Made by a program: the position numbers and the translations under genes. A stretch of DNA of 64,000 bases from Cellulomonas sp. PhB143 (GTDB lineage Bacteria; Actinomycetota; Actinomycetes; Actinomycetales; Cellulomonadaceae), in assembly GCF_003752595.1 (NCBI RefSeq), contig NZ_RKIJ01000010.1:124001-188000 (forward strand). Reading direction: 5' to 3'. The notes beneath the pieces were generated by a model. It saw only the letters and a list, made by a program, of their open reading frames with translations, had not been told where the DNA came from and did no database searches. Within the stretch, counting starts at the first letter, position 1. Each line of letters opens with the position of its first letter. This document shows, piece after piece, positions 34,731-43,203 of the stretch.

Positions 34731-35612
34731 ATGGACATCCCCGAGCGTCCCCGGCTGCGCCCCGACGTGCTGCGGCGTCTCCTCGTCGGCGAGGGCCGGC
34801 CGCTGCGCCGGCTCGAGGTCGTCGAGGAGTCGCCCTCGACGAACGACCAGCTCGCGGCGGCGGTCCGCGCCGACCCCGACGCGTGGCCCGCCCCGGCGCT
34901 GCTGGTCGCGGAGCACCAGAGCGCCGGCAAGGGGCGTGCCGGGCGCACGTGGACGACGACGCCGCGCTCCTCGCTCGTCGTCTCGCTGCTCGTGCGCCCG
35001 CCGGTCCCGGTCGCGGCGCTGACCTGGCTGCCGCTGCTCGCCGGCCTCGCGACCGCGCACGCCCTGCGCGCCACCGCGGGTGTCGCGGCGGTGGTGAAGT
35101 GGCCCAACGACGTCCTCGTCCCGGTGCCCGACGACACCGGCGGTCCCCGCAAGGTGGTCGGCATCCTCGCGGAGGCGCTGGGCGACGGCGCCGTCGTCGT
35201 GGGCCTGGGTGTCAACGTGTCGCAGACCCCGGCCGAGCTGCCCGTGCCGACCGCGACCTCGCTGCTGCTGGCGGGGGCCGCGACCACCGACCGGGAGGTG
35301 CTGCTCACGGCGCTGCACGAGTCGTTCGGGGACGTGCTCGGGCGCTGGCGCGACGCCGGGGGGGACGCCGTCGGCGCGGGGCTGCGCGACGAGTGCGCGG
35401 CGGTGTGCGTGTCGGTGGGTGCGCGCGTGCGCGTCGAGCCGGCGGCCGGCGCGGCGCTCGAGGGCGCGCCGTTCGAGGGCGCCGCGTTCGAAGGCGAGGG
35501 GACCGGCCTGGACGACGACGGGGCGCTGCTCGTGCGCGACGCGTCGGGGGCGGTGCGCCGCGTGGTCGCCGGCGACGTGCACCACGCGCGGCTGGCGGGG
35601 ACCGGCGACTGA
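34731..35612 (+). CDS. birA: biotin--[acetyl-CoA-carboxylase] ligase
   Basis: 293 aa. It activates biotin as biotinyl-AMP and attaches it to the lysine of BCCP domains, here that of the accA3 product. [13 protein letters not shown] opens the catalytic domain. [23 protein letters not shown] is the G-x-G-x-x-G-R biotinyl-AMP loop, KWPNDVLV the K-W-P-N-D motif and VVGLGVNV a family strand. There is no N-terminal winged helix, so it is a group I enzyme without repressor function. In the C-terminal SH3-like domain a short repeat ([14 protein letters not shown]) is inserted. It is divergent from accD5, as in mycobacteria. Confidence 0.93.
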   Translation: MDIPERPRLRPDVLRRLLVGEGRPLRRLEVVEESPSTNDQLAAAVRADPDAWPAPALLVAEHQSAGKGRAGRTWTTTPRSSLVVSLLVRPPVPVAALTWLPLLAGLATAHALRATAGVAAVVKWPNDVLVPVPDDTGGPRKVVGILAEALGDGAVVVGLGVNVSQTPAELPVPTATSLLLAGAATTDREVLLTALHESFGDVLGRWRDAGGDAVGAGLRDECAAVCVSVGARVRVEPAAGAALEGAPFEGAAFEGEGTGLDDDGALLVRDASGAVRRVVAGDVHHARLAGTGD

Positions 35613-35623
35613 GCGGGTCAGGG

Positions 35624-35667
35624 GCGACCGCACGGGTGATCGCGACCGCGCGGGTGATCGCGGTCAC
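35624..35667 (+). promoter_or_regulatory. 18 bp direct repeat ending in a CRP-like box GTGA-N6-TCAC
   Basis: GCGACCGCACGGGTGATC (35624-35641) is followed directly by GCGACCGCGCGGGTGATC (35642-35659). The second copy supplies the left half of GTGATCGCGGTCAC at 35654-35667, which matches the CRP/GlxR core GTGA-N6-TCAC. It abuts the -10 at 35668, centred about 20 bp before the start, a repressing position. Confidence 0.65.
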
Positions 35668-35673
35668 TAGGAT
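35668..35673 (+). promoter_or_regulatory. leaderless-type -10 element of the adenylate cyclase gene
   Basis: TAGGAT, then a 7 nt spacer, then the GTG at 35681. An ATG at 35672 lies inside the hexamer and is therefore unlikely to be the start. Confidence 0.55.
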
Positions 35674-35680
35674 GGCCTGC

Positions 35681-36808
35681 GTGCAGCTCAGCGACGACCG
35701 TCCCGACGGCGAGGTTCCGCCGACGCCCCCACAGCCCTTCTCCTCGCGGCCCGCCTCCCCGCAGCCCTCCGCCGAGCCGCCCGTCCACGGGCACGGGGAC
35801 GCGGTGCGGCGCTCGACCGCGGAGCGGCTCGACGAGGTGCTCCTCGGAGGTCCCCGCACCCTCGCGCTCGACGACCTGGCGCAGGACGCGCACCTCGACG
35901 CCGACGCGGTCGCGGACTACTGGCGCTGGCTCGGTCTGCCGGTGACGGACCCGGCGGACCCGCACTTCACGGAGGCCGACGCGCAGGCGCTGCGGGAGAT
36001 CTCGGCCCTCTTCGCGCGCGAAGAGCTGGACGAGCGGATCCAGACGACCCTCGTGCGCTCGATGGGCCACACGACCGAGCGGCTCGCGCTCTGGCAGGTC
36101 GAGGCGCTCGTGGAGCACATGTCCCGGCGCTTCGGGCTGGACGACACGAGCGCCCGGCTGCTCGTCCTCGACCGCCTTCCCGACCTGGCCCCGGTCCTCG
36201 AGCGGCAGCTCCTGCACGCCTGGCGCCGCCAGCTCGCCGCGGTCGCCGGCCGGTTCGCCGTCGAGTTCTCGGGGGCGCGCGCGGCGGAGGACGACTCCGC
36301 CCGGCTCCCGCTGCCCCGCGCGGTCGGGTTCGCCGACATCGTCTCCTTCACCAAGCGCACCGCGGGACTCGGGTCGGCGGAGCTCGCCGAGTTCGTCCAG
36401 CTCTTCGAGACGGGCGCCCGCGACCAGATCACGGCGGCGGGCGGCCGGGTGGTCAAGACCATCGGCGACGCCGTGCTCTTCGTGGCGGACGACCCGGCGA
36501 CCGGTGCGGACGTCGCGCTCGCGCTCGCGGAGGCGCCGACGCTGCGGGGGCAGGGAGACGTGGACGTCCCGCCGGTGCGGGTGAGCCTGGTCTGGGGTCG
36601 CGTGCTCTCGCGCTTCGGCGACGTGTTCGGGACCTCCGTCAACCTCGCCGCGCGCCTGACCGAGATCGCCGAGCCCTCGACGGTGCTCGTCGACCCGGGC
36701 ACGGCCGAGCGGCTTCGCCACGACCGGCGGTTCGCGCTGACGTACGAGCCCGCGCAGGAGCTGCAGGGCCTCGGGACGGTGCGTCCCGTGCGGCTGGAGC
36801 GCGCCTGA
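35681..36808 (+). CDS. class III adenylate cyclase, Rv1264-like
   Basis: 375 aa from GTG. A Pro-rich start is followed by a helical regulatory half (about residues 40-205: LALDDLAQDAHLDADAVADY, MGHTTERLALWQVEALVEH), similar to the pH-sensing autoinhibitory module of M. tuberculosis Rv1264. The catalytic half begins VGFADIVSFTKRTAGLGS with the first metal aspartate. GRVVKTIGDAVLFVAD supplies the adenine-specifying lysine and second metal aspartate, FGDVFGTSVNLAARLTEIA the adenine-specifying aspartate and the transition-state Asn and Arg. All key residues are present, so it should make cAMP in the cytoplasm. A CRP-like box sits in its promoter. Confidence 0.87.
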   Translation: MQLSDDRPDGEVPPTPPQPFSSRPASPQPSAEPPVHGHGDAVRRSTAERLDEVLLGGPRTLALDDLAQDAHLDADAVADYWRWLGLPVTDPADPHFTEADAQALREISALFAREELDERIQTTLVRSMGHTTERLALWQVEALVEHMSRRFGLDDTSARLLVLDRLPDLAPVLERQLLHAWRRQLAAVAGRFAVEFSGARAAEDDSARLPLPRAVGFADIVSFTKRTAGLGSAELAEFVQLFETGARDQITAAGGRVVKTIGDAVLFVADDPATGADVALALAEAPTLRGQGDVDVPPVRVSLVWGRVLSRFGDVFGTSVNLAARLTEIAEPSTVLVDPGTAERLRHDRRFALTYEPAQELQGLGTVRPVRLERA

Positions 36809-36835
36809 CCGCATCGTCGGACCATCGCCGTGGGG

Positions 36836-36854
36836 CCGTGGCCGGCGGCCGCGG
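36836..36854. terminator. hairpin between convergent cyclase and YedK genes
   Basis: CCGTGGCC (36836-36843), loop GGC, GGCCGCGG (36847-36854): 8 bp with one T-G pair, in the 47 bp between two convergent genes. No T tract. Confidence 0.4.
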
Positions 36855-36855
36855 C

Positions 36856-37602
36856 TCACTCCTGCGGCTGGACCTCCTCGACGAGCCCCGGACCGTCGTT
36901 CGCGACCGAGCCGACGGCACCGCCGACGGGGCGCGCGCGCATCGTGACCGACCCGGCCCGCAGCACCTCGAGCGCCTCGTCCCGGCCGCGGGCGGGGTCG
37001 AGCCAGGCGTCCCAGGTCCCGGCGGGCAGGACGACGGGCATGCGGTCATGGATCCGGGCGAGGTCCGGGGAGGCGTCCGTGGTGACGACGGTGGCCGAGA
37101 CGAGCCACCGGTCCGGGTCGTCGTCGGCGCGGGAGCGGTCGCGCCAGAACTCGTACAGCCCGGCGAGGGCGACGGGCCGCCCGCCCTCGCCCGTGAGGTA
37201 GTACGGCTGCTTGCGGGTGCGGGCCGAGCCCGCCGAGCCGTCCGGCGCGGGCAGCCGCATCCACTCGTAGTACCCGTCGGCGGGCAGGAGGCAGCGGCGC
37301 ACCGCGAGCGGCTTGGCGAACGCCGGCTTGTCGACGAGGGTCTCGGCGCGGGCGTTGATCATCCGCGTGCCGACCGAGGGGTCCTTCGCCCAGCCGGGCA
37401 CCAGGCCCCAGCGCGCGACACGCAGCGTCCGCTCGACCTCGCCGGTGCCCCGCGCGGCGCGCTCGACCACGATGCGCACCGGGTCGGTGGGGGCGAGGTT
37501 CCACGAGGGCGGCAGGAGGCGGGCGTCGTCCGCCACGCGGGCGATCGCGAACTCGTCGGCGAGGTCCTGGGCGTCGGTGAACGAGGCATAGCGTCCGCAC
37601 AT
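36856..37602 (-). CDS. SOS response-associated peptidase family protein (YedK/HMCES)
   Basis: 248 aa. Met is followed directly by Cys2-Gly-Arg-Tyr; Cys2 becomes the N-terminal catalytic residue that forms a thiazolidine crosslink with abasic sites in single-stranded DNA. SWNLAPTDPVRIV, MINARAETLVDKPAF, RRCLLPADGYYEWMR and ARIHDRMPVVLP (the conserved His) are the SRAP domain motifs, complete and in order. The protein shields abasic sites during replication. The extra stretch around residues 130-150 (RTRKQPYYLTGEG) is a normal variable loop. A weak leaderless -10 (AGGGTG on the plus strand, 37609-37614) precedes it. Confidence 0.92.
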   Translation of the reverse strand: MCGRYASFTDAQDLADEFAIARVADDARLLPPSWNLAPTDPVRIVVERAARGTGEVERTLRVARWGLVPGWAKDPSVGTRMINARAETLVDKPAFAKPLAVRRCLLPADGYYEWMRLPAPDGSAGSARTRKQPYYLTGEGGRPVALAGLYEFWRDRSRADDDPDRWLVSATVVTTDASPDLARIHDRMPVVLPAGTWDAWLDPARGRDEALEVLRAGSVTMRARPVGGAVGSVANDGPGLVEEVQPQE

Positions 37603-37608
37603 GCCCCC

Positions 37609-37614
37609 AGGGTG
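37609..37614 (-). promoter_or_regulatory. weak leaderless-type -10 of the YedK gene
   Basis: The minus strand reads CACCCT, 6 nt before the ATG. A poor hexamer at the expected distance. Confidence 0.25.
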
Positions 37615-37730
37615 CCGGACGCCGCCGACACCCGCCGGGGCACCGTCGTCGGACCCTGCAGCGCCCGGTCACCACGGCAGGTGTGACGAACCCGGGTCGA
37701 ATCGATACGACAGGAGGGCTGCGACGCACC

Positions 37731-37736
37731 TACCAT
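37731..37736 (+). promoter_or_regulatory. leaderless-type -10 element of the MFS efflux gene
   Basis: TACCAT, 6 nt before the GTG at 37743. It decides against an in-frame GTG at 37683, which would add 20 residues upstream of this promoter. Confidence 0.5.
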
Positions 37737-37742
37737 CGACCG

Positions 37743-38981
37743 GTGAGCACACCCCAGGTCCCGCCCGGCGCCCCTCCCGCGCCCCGGTCCCCGATCCGTT
37801 GGGTGCTGCTGCTCGGCGCGCTGACCGCCCTGCCCGCCTTCACGGTGGACATGTACCTGCCCGCGCTGCCGGACGTGACGAGCGACCTGGCGACGACGCC
37901 CGCCCTCGCCCAGCTCACCGTCTCCGGGATGCTCATCGGCGGCGCGGTCGGCCAGCTCGTCATCGGGCCGCTCTCGGACCGCTACGGGCGGCGGGCACCC
38001 GTCGTCGTCGGCCTCGTGCTCCAGGTGCTCACCTCGCTGGCGTGCATCGTGGTGCCCAGCATCGGCGGCCTCGTCGCGCTGCGCGTGCTCCAGGGGTTCT
38101 TCAACGCGGCGTCGCAGGTCTCGGCGCTCGCGGTGATCCGCGACCGGTTCACCGGCTCCGAGGCCGCACGGATCCTGTCGCGGCTGATGCTCGTGATCGG
38201 GCTCGCGCCGCTGCTCGCGCCGACCATCGGCAGCGCGGTCCTCGGGTTCGGCACGTGGCGGTGGGTCTTCGGCCTGCTCGCGATCATGGGCGCGGTGCTC
38301 GCGGCGATCGTCCTGCGCTGGATGCCCGAGTCGCTGCCGGCCGAGCGGCGCCGCCCCGGCGGCACGCGCTCCGTCCTCGGCGGCTACCGGTCCCTGCTGC
38401 GCGACCGCCACTTCGTCGCGCTGGCGGTCATCCCCGGCCTCGGCCAGGCCGTGCTCATGAGCTACGTCGTCGGCTCGCCGTTCGTGCTGCAGGAGGGCTA
38501 CGGGCTCACGCACACCCAGTTCTCGCTGCTGTTCGCCGCGAACGGGATCGGGCTGGTCGTCTCCGCGCAGGTCAACGCCTCCCTGGTGCGGCGGGTCGCC
38601 CCGATCCGCCTGCTGCGCACCGCGATCGTGCTGCAGGCGTTCTTCGCCCTCGTGCTGTTCGTCATCGCGCTGACCGGCGGCGGCGGGATCCTCGGGCTGC
38701 TCGCGGCGCTCTGGCTCGTGCTCGCCATGCAGGGCATGATCCCCGCGAACGCCTCCGCGCTCGCGCTCTCGCGGCACGGGGAGATCGCCGGGACCGCCGC
38801 CGCCGTGATCGGCGCGTTCCAGTCCGGCATCGCCGGGTCGATCAGCCCGCTCGTGGGCGCCCTCGGGGGCGACGCGGTCGCCATGGCGACCGTCATGCTC
38901 GGCGCCGTGCTGCTCGCGATCCTCGTGCTCGCGACCGCGACCCCGGCGTTCCGGCGCGGCGGCTGGCACGCCGAGCTCTGA
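37743..38981 (+). CDS. MFS transporter, Bcr/CflA-type drug efflux
   Basis: 412 aa with about 12 hydrophobic helices. AFTVDMYLPALPDVTSDLATT at the end of the first helix is the Bcr/CflA signature (D-M-Y-L-P-A). GPLSDRYGRRAPVVVGL is the MFS loop 2-3 motif. QVSALAVIRDRFTGSEAARI corresponds to the A-V-V-R-D motif of the drug:proton antiporters. It probably exports drugs or metabolites by proton antiport across the cytoplasmic membrane. The substrate is unknown. It appears monocistronic. Confidence 0.9.
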   Translation: MSTPQVPPGAPPAPRSPIRWVLLLGALTALPAFTVDMYLPALPDVTSDLATTPALAQLTVSGMLIGGAVGQLVIGPLSDRYGRRAPVVVGLVLQVLTSLACIVVPSIGGLVALRVLQGFFNAASQVSALAVIRDRFTGSEAARILSRLMLVIGLAPLLAPTIGSAVLGFGTWRWVFGLLAIMGAVLAAIVLRWMPESLPAERRRPGGTRSVLGGYRSLLRDRHFVALAVIPGLGQAVLMSYVVGSPFVLQEGYGLTHTQFSLLFAANGIGLVVSAQVNASLVRRVAPIRLLRTAIVLQAFFALVLFVIALTGGGGILGLLAALWLVLAMQGMIPANASALALSRHGEIAGTAAAVIGAFQSGIAGSISPLVGALGGDAVAMATVMLGAVLLAILVLATATPAFRRGGWHAEL

Positions 38982-39093
38982 CCGTCCGCGAGGTGCCGTG
39001 CGCGGGCGGTCGGCGGGTCGTCGCCGGGTGATCCTGGGGCGGTCAGCGGCGCGTCCCGGCCCGCCCTGCGGTCGCGGCGCCGTTGCTCCGGCA

Positions 39094-39099
39094 TAGTCT
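39094..39099 (+). promoter_or_regulatory. leaderless-type -10 element of the LCP gene
   Basis: TAGTCT, 6 nt before the GTG at 39106. Confidence 0.5.
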
Positions 39100-39105
39100 T
39101 CGAGC

Positions 39106-40455
39106 GTGGCGGCCGTGACGACGGAGGGCGCCGGGGCGCTCGAGGAGCCCTCCGGCAGCCGCCGCGCGGCATCCCCCGGGCGGCCCCGAGGGCCCTACGA
39201 GCACCGGCCCGCGCCGCGCCACACGCCGCCGCGTCACCGGCCCCACCTGCTGCGGCTGCTCGCGCTCGGCCTCACGGGTGTCGTCGCGTTCGTCGCCGCC
39301 GGCGCGGGCGCGGCCTACCTCGACCTCAGCTCCGACCTGCGCGTCGACGACGTCGACCCCCTGCTGGGCTCGGACCGCCCGGTCCAGCGCCCGGTCGCCG
39401 TGCCGACGACGGCGCCCGACCCGACCGACCCGTACGCCGGGGACCCGATCAACCTCCTGGTCATGGGCACGGACCTGCGCAGCGGGACCAACGTCGACGT
39501 CGCCGGCACCGGGGACGGGATGCGCTCCGACACGACGCTGCTCGTGCACGTCTCCGCGGACCGCACGCGCGCGGAGGTCGTCTCGATCCCGCGCGACTCG
39601 CTCGTCGACATCCCCTCCTGCACGCTCGGCGACGGGACGACGACGTCGCCGCGCAGCTCGGCGATGTTCAACGAGGCCTTCACCATCGGGGGCGGCCCGG
39701 ACGAGGACATCGGCAGCGCGGCCGCCTGCACGCGCCGCACCGTCGAGCAGCTGACCGGCGTGCGCACGACCGACCACGTCGTGGTGCAGATGAACGGCAT
39801 CGAGCCGATCGTCGACGCCGTCGGCGGGGTGCGGATGTGCCTGCCCGAGGCCATGCACGGCGTCAAGCCGGACCTCGACCTGCCGGCGGGCGAGCAGGTG
39901 CTCGACGGCCGCACGGCCATCGACTTCCTGCGGGTGCGGCACGGCACCGGGTTCGGGCTAGAGCTGGGCAGCGACCTGACGCGGATCACGCGGCAGCAGG
40001 CGTTCCTCGACGCGATGTCGCAGGAGGTGCTGTCCAAGAACCTCGTCACCGACTCGCCCCGGCTGTACAAGGTGGTGCAGGCCACGCTGCGCTCGATCAG
40101 CACGAGCCCCGGCCTGGGCAGCCCGGCGGCGCTCGCGGGCCTCGCGTTCAGCCTGCGCTCGGTCCCGGCCGACCGGATCGTGTTCACCGCCCTGCCGGTC
40201 GTCGACGCGCCGTCGGACCCGAACCGGGTGGTCTGGGCCGAGGGGACCGACGAGATCTGGGAGCGGGTCGCGGCCGACGAGCCGCCCCCGGGCCTGCCGC
40301 CGATGCCGGGCGACGCGGCCGAGGCCGACGGCGGTTCCCGCCCGTCCTCGACGAGGGCCCCGTCGGCGCCGAAGGAGACGGCGGCGCCGTCGTCGGAGCC
40401 GGACCCGACCCCGTCGCCGACGGCGACGACCGCGGAGGGCGTCTGCCCGGACTGA
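39106..40455 (+). CDS. LytR-CpsA-Psr (LCP) family cell-wall ligase
   Basis: 449 aa from GTG. The N-terminal 45 residues are cytoplasmic and Arg/Pro-rich, then one membrane anchor (LLRLLALGLTGVVAFVAAGAGAAYL) places the rest outside. INLLVMGTDLRSG, RSDTTLLVHVSADRTRAEVVSIPRDSLVDIP and QMNGIEPIVDAVGGVRMCLP form the LCP domain, with the arginines and aspartates for polyprenyl-phosphate and metal. FLRVRHGTGFGLELGSDLTRITRQQAFLDAM is the conserved C-terminal part. LCP enzymes attach glycopolymers such as arabinogalactan or teichoic acids to peptidoglycan. The tail is Pro/Ser/Thr-rich and ends with a cysteine near the stop. Confidence 0.9.
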   Translation: MAAVTTEGAGALEEPSGSRRAASPGRPRGPYEHRPAPRHTPPRHRPHLLRLLALGLTGVVAFVAAGAGAAYLDLSSDLRVDDVDPLLGSDRPVQRPVAVPTTAPDPTDPYAGDPINLLVMGTDLRSGTNVDVAGTGDGMRSDTTLLVHVSADRTRAEVVSIPRDSLVDIPSCTLGDGTTTSPRSSAMFNEAFTIGGGPDEDIGSAAACTRRTVEQLTGVRTTDHVVVQMNGIEPIVDAVGGVRMCLPEAMHGVKPDLDLPAGEQVLDGRTAIDFLRVRHGTGFGLELGSDLTRITRQQAFLDAMSQEVLSKNLVTDSPRLYKVVQATLRSISTSPGLGSPAALAGLAFSLRSVPADRIVFTALPVVDAPSDPNRVVWAEGTDEIWERVAADEPPPGLPPMPGDAAEADGGSRPSSTRAPSAPKETAAPSSEPDPTPSPTATTAEGVCPD

Positions 40456-40476
40456 GCGCGGGCGGGCCCGCGGGGA

Positions 40477-41727
40477 TCAGCGGCGCAGGGCCGCGAGGCG
40501 CCCGACGGCGTCGCGCAGGACCTCCTCGCGCTTGACGAAGGTGAACCGGACGCGGGAGGCGAGGGCGCGCGCGGTGGCCGAGGGGTCGCCGTCGGCGTCC
40601 GTGCCGCAGAACGCGGAGACGGGCACGCCGACGACGCCGGCGAGGTCCGGGAGCCGGCGGCACAGGTCCCACCCGTCGGCGAAGCCGAGCGGGGCGCCGT
40701 CCGCGACGACGAAGTAGGTGCCGCGCGGGACGGTGACGTCGAAACCGGCGGCGACCAGGCCCGCGCAGAGCAGGTCGCGCCGCGCGGCGAGGGAGGTGGC
40801 GAGGGCGCGCGGGGCGTCGTCGTCGGCGAGGGCGCCGGCGACCGCGTGCTGGAAGGCGGGGCCGGAGGAGTAGGTGAGGAACTGCTTGACGGTGCGGACC
40901 GCGGTGACCAGCTCGGCGGGCCCGGTGAGCCAGCCGACCTTCCAGCCGGTGAAGGAGAAGGTCTTGCCGGCGGAGCTGATCGCCAGGGTGCGCTGCGCCA
41001 TCCCGGGCAGCGTCGCGACCGGGACGTGCCGCGCGTCGTCGAACACCAGGTGCTCGTAGACCTCGTCGGTGACGACGATCGCGTCGTGCTCGCGCGCGGC
41101 GGCGGCGATCGCCGCGAGCTCGTCGGCGTCCAGGACGGTGCCCGTGGGGTTGTGCGGAGAGTTGAGCAGGACGATGCGGGTACGGGGCCCGACGGCGCGG
41201 CGCAGCGCCTCGCGGTCGAGGCGGAACCCTGCGGGGGTCGCTACGAGGGGGACGGTGACGTGCGTGGCGCCGGCCATCGCGATGCTCGCGGCGTAGGAGT
41301 CGTAGAACGGCTCGAGCGTGACGACCTCGTCGCCGGGGCCGGCGAGGGCGAGCAGGGTCGCCGCGATCGCCTCGGTTGCGCCCGTGGTGACCAGGACCTG
41401 GGTGTCCGGGTCGAGGTCGAGGCCGTAGCGGCGGCGCTGGTGGTCGGCCACCGCCCGGCGCAGCGGAGGGACGCCGTCGCCCGGGGCGTACTGGTTGTGG
41501 CCCGCACGGATCGCGTCCACCGCGAGCTCCTGGACCCAGGCGGGGCCGTCGACGTCGGGGAAGCCCTGCCCGAGGTTGATCGCCCCGGTGGCCGTGGCGA
41601 GCTGCGTCATCTCGGCGAAGACGGTCTGCGTGACCGTGCCGGTGGGGCCCAGGAGGCCCGACGCGCGGGCGACGTCCCGCCAGCGGCCGGGCGGGTACGG
41701 GCCTGCCTGCTCGAGGGAGGTGCTCAT
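40477..41727 (-). CDS. PLP-dependent aminotransferase, class I/II
   Basis: 416 aa. GAINLGQGFPDVDGP, LNSPHNPTGTVLD, VVTDEVYEHLVFD and SSAGKTFSFTGWKVGW (the PLP-binding Lys) define a fold I aminotransferase. It is close to the kynurenine/methionine aminotransferase group and to M. tuberculosis Rv0858c, annotated DapC (N-succinyldiaminopimelate aminotransferase). TYFVVADGAP and VRFTFVKREEVL near the end carry the substrate-carboxylate Arg. The substrate is uncertain and no lysine-pathway neighbour is present. A TAGGGT element lies 8 nt upstream of the ATG. Confidence 0.9.
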   Translation of the reverse strand: MSTSLEQAGPYPPGRWRDVARASGLLGPTGTVTQTVFAEMTQLATATGAINLGQGFPDVDGPAWVQELAVDAIRAGHNQYAPGDGVPPLRRAVADHQRRRYGLDLDPDTQVLVTTGATEAIAATLLALAGPGDEVVTLEPFYDSYAASIAMAGATHVTVPLVATPAGFRLDREALRRAVGPRTRIVLLNSPHNPTGTVLDADELAAIAAAAREHDAIVVTDEVYEHLVFDDARHVPVATLPGMAQRTLAISSAGKTFSFTGWKVGWLTGPAELVTAVRTVKQFLTYSSGPAFQHAVAGALADDDAPRALATSLAARRDLLCAGLVAAGFDVTVPRGTYFVVADGAPLGFADGWDLCRRLPDLAGVVGVPVSAFCGTDADGDPSATARALASRVRFTFVKREEVLRDAVGRLAALRR

Positions 41728-41735
41728 GGGTGGCG

Positions 41736-41741
41736 ACCCTA
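41736..41741 (-). promoter_or_regulatory. leaderless-type -10 element of the aminotransferase gene
   Basis: The minus strand reads TAGGGT, 8 nt before the ATG at 41727. Confidence 0.4.
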
Positions 41742-41788
41742 GCCGACGGGTTTTCCACAGGGCAGGACCGGGCGCACGCGATCGCGCC

Positions 41789-41794
41789 TAGGCT
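41789..41794 (+). promoter_or_regulatory. candidate -10 element of the tad operon
   Basis: TAGGCT, giving a predicted start near 41801 and a leader of about 75 nt that contains the hairpin at 41820-41853. Confidence 0.4.
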
Positions 41795-41819
41795 TCCCGC
41801 ACGTCGGCAGGGGGCCGGC

Positions 41820-41853
41820 GCCGGTGGGGGCGGGCAGGGCCGCCCCCACCGGC
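41820..41853 (+). promoter_or_regulatory. leader hairpin upstream of the tad operon
   Basis: GCCGGTGGGGGCGG (41820-41833), loop GCAGGG, CCGCCCCCACCGGC (41840-41853): a perfect 14 bp stem 21 nt before the tadA start. No T tract follows. It lies inside the predicted 5' leader, so an attenuation or mRNA-stability role is possible. It could also insulate the locus from the upstream region. Confidence 0.6.
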
Positions 41854-41874
41854 ACTCAGGCACGAGGGGTGCGG

Positions 41875-43203
41875 ATGGCGGTCACGTCCGGCGCAAGGTC
41901 GGTCGCGAGGACGGTGCAGGGCGTGCCCACGGTGCACGCGCTGCCGGGCGACGGCACGCGGATCGTCGAGGCCGAGGTGCGCGAGCTGGTGCGGCGCGGC
42001 GACGTCGACCCGGCGACGGACCCCGAGGCCACGGCGCTCCTCGTCGAGGACGCGGTGGCCGACTACGAGCGCCGCGCGGCCATCGGCTCCGTGCCGGCGC
42101 TCGCGGACGTCCGGTCGACGGCGCGGGCGGTGCTGGACGCGGTCGCGGGGTTCGGCCCGCTGCAGGCCTACCTCGACGACCCGGCGGTGGAGGAGATCTG
42201 GATCAACTCCCCGGCCACCGTCTTCGTGGCCCGCGACGGCGTCCCCGAGCTGACCACCACGATCCTCACCGAGGCGACCGTCCGCGATCTCGTCGAGCGG
42301 ATGCTGCGCTCCTCGGGGCGCCGCCTCGACCTCAGCAGCCCGTTCGTCGACGCGACGCTGCCGGGTGGTGAACGGCTCCACGTCGTCATCCCCGACATCA
42401 CCCGCCGGCACTTCGCGGTCAACATCCGCAAGCACGTGGCCCGGACCTCGCGGATCGACGACCTCGTCCGCATGGGGTCGCTCCCGGCGCCCGCGGCGCG
42501 GTTCCTCGACGCCGCGGTCCGCGCCGGGCTGAACGTGCTGGTCTCGGGTGCGACGCAGGCTGGCAAGACGACCATGCTCAACGCGCTCGCCGGGTCCATC
42601 CCCGGGCAGGAGCGCGTGATCACCTGCGAGGAGGTGTTCGAGCTTCGGTTCGAGTCGCGCGACCTCGTCGCGATGCAGTGCCGCCAGCCCAGCCTCGAGG
42701 GCACCGGAGAGGTGCCGCTGCGCCGCCTGGTCAAGGAGGCGTTGCGCATGCGCCCCGACCGCATCGTGATCGGGGAGGTCCGCGAGGCGGAGAGCCTGGA
42801 CCTGCTCGTGGCACTCAACGCGGGGGTGCCGGGGCTGTGCACCATCCACGCGAGCTCGGGTCGCGAGGCGCTGGTCAAGCTCTGCACCCTGCCGCTCCTC
42901 GCCGGGCCGAACATCTCCGACAGGTTCGTCGTCCCCACGGTCGCCGCGGCCGTCGACGTCGTCGTCCACCTCGGGATCGACGCGCACGGGGTCCGCCGCG
43001 TCCGGGAGGTGCTCGGGGTCTCCGGTCGGGTGGAGGCGGGCGTGGTCGAGGCGAGCGAGCTGTTCACGACCCGCGACGGACGGCTCGTGCGCGCCTCGGG
43101 CTATCCCCCGGGCGAGGAGAGGTTCGCGCGGGCCGGGATCGACGTCGCGGCGATCCTGCGCGCCGCGGACCACGACGAGGCGCTCGGCACGGGGGTGCGC
43201 TGA
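41875..43203 (+). CDS. tadA: TadA/CpaF-type secretion ATPase
   Basis: 442 aa. GAGGGG 5 nt upstream supports the ATG at 41875; a GTG at 41869 is possible. VAGFGPLQAYLDDPAVEEIWINSP is the N-terminal CpaF motif. LVSGATQAGKTTMLNALAG is Walker A (with Ala-Gly before Lys instead of Ser-Gly) and RPDRIVIGEVREAESLDLLVALNAG the Walker B region. LCTIHASSGREALVKL holds the His box. It is a hexameric cytoplasmic motor for assembly of Tad/Flp-type pili. tadB follows with a one-base overlap. Confidence 0.92.
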   Translation: MAVTSGARSVARTVQGVPTVHALPGDGTRIVEAEVRELVRRGDVDPATDPEATALLVEDAVADYERRAAIGSVPALADVRSTARAVLDAVAGFGPLQAYLDDPAVEEIWINSPATVFVARDGVPELTTTILTEATVRDLVERMLRSSGRRLDLSSPFVDATLPGGERLHVVIPDITRRHFAVNIRKHVARTSRIDDLVRMGSLPAPAARFLDAAVRAGLNVLVSGATQAGKTTMLNALAGSIPGQERVITCEEVFELRFESRDLVAMQCRQPSLEGTGEVPLRRLVKEALRMRPDRIVIGEVREAESLDLLVALNAGVPGLCTIHASSGREALVKLCTLPLLAGPNISDRFVVPTVAAAVDVVVHLGIDAHGVRRVREVLGVSGRVEAGVVEASELFTTRDGRLVRASGYPPGEERFARAGIDVAAILRAADHDEALGTGVR

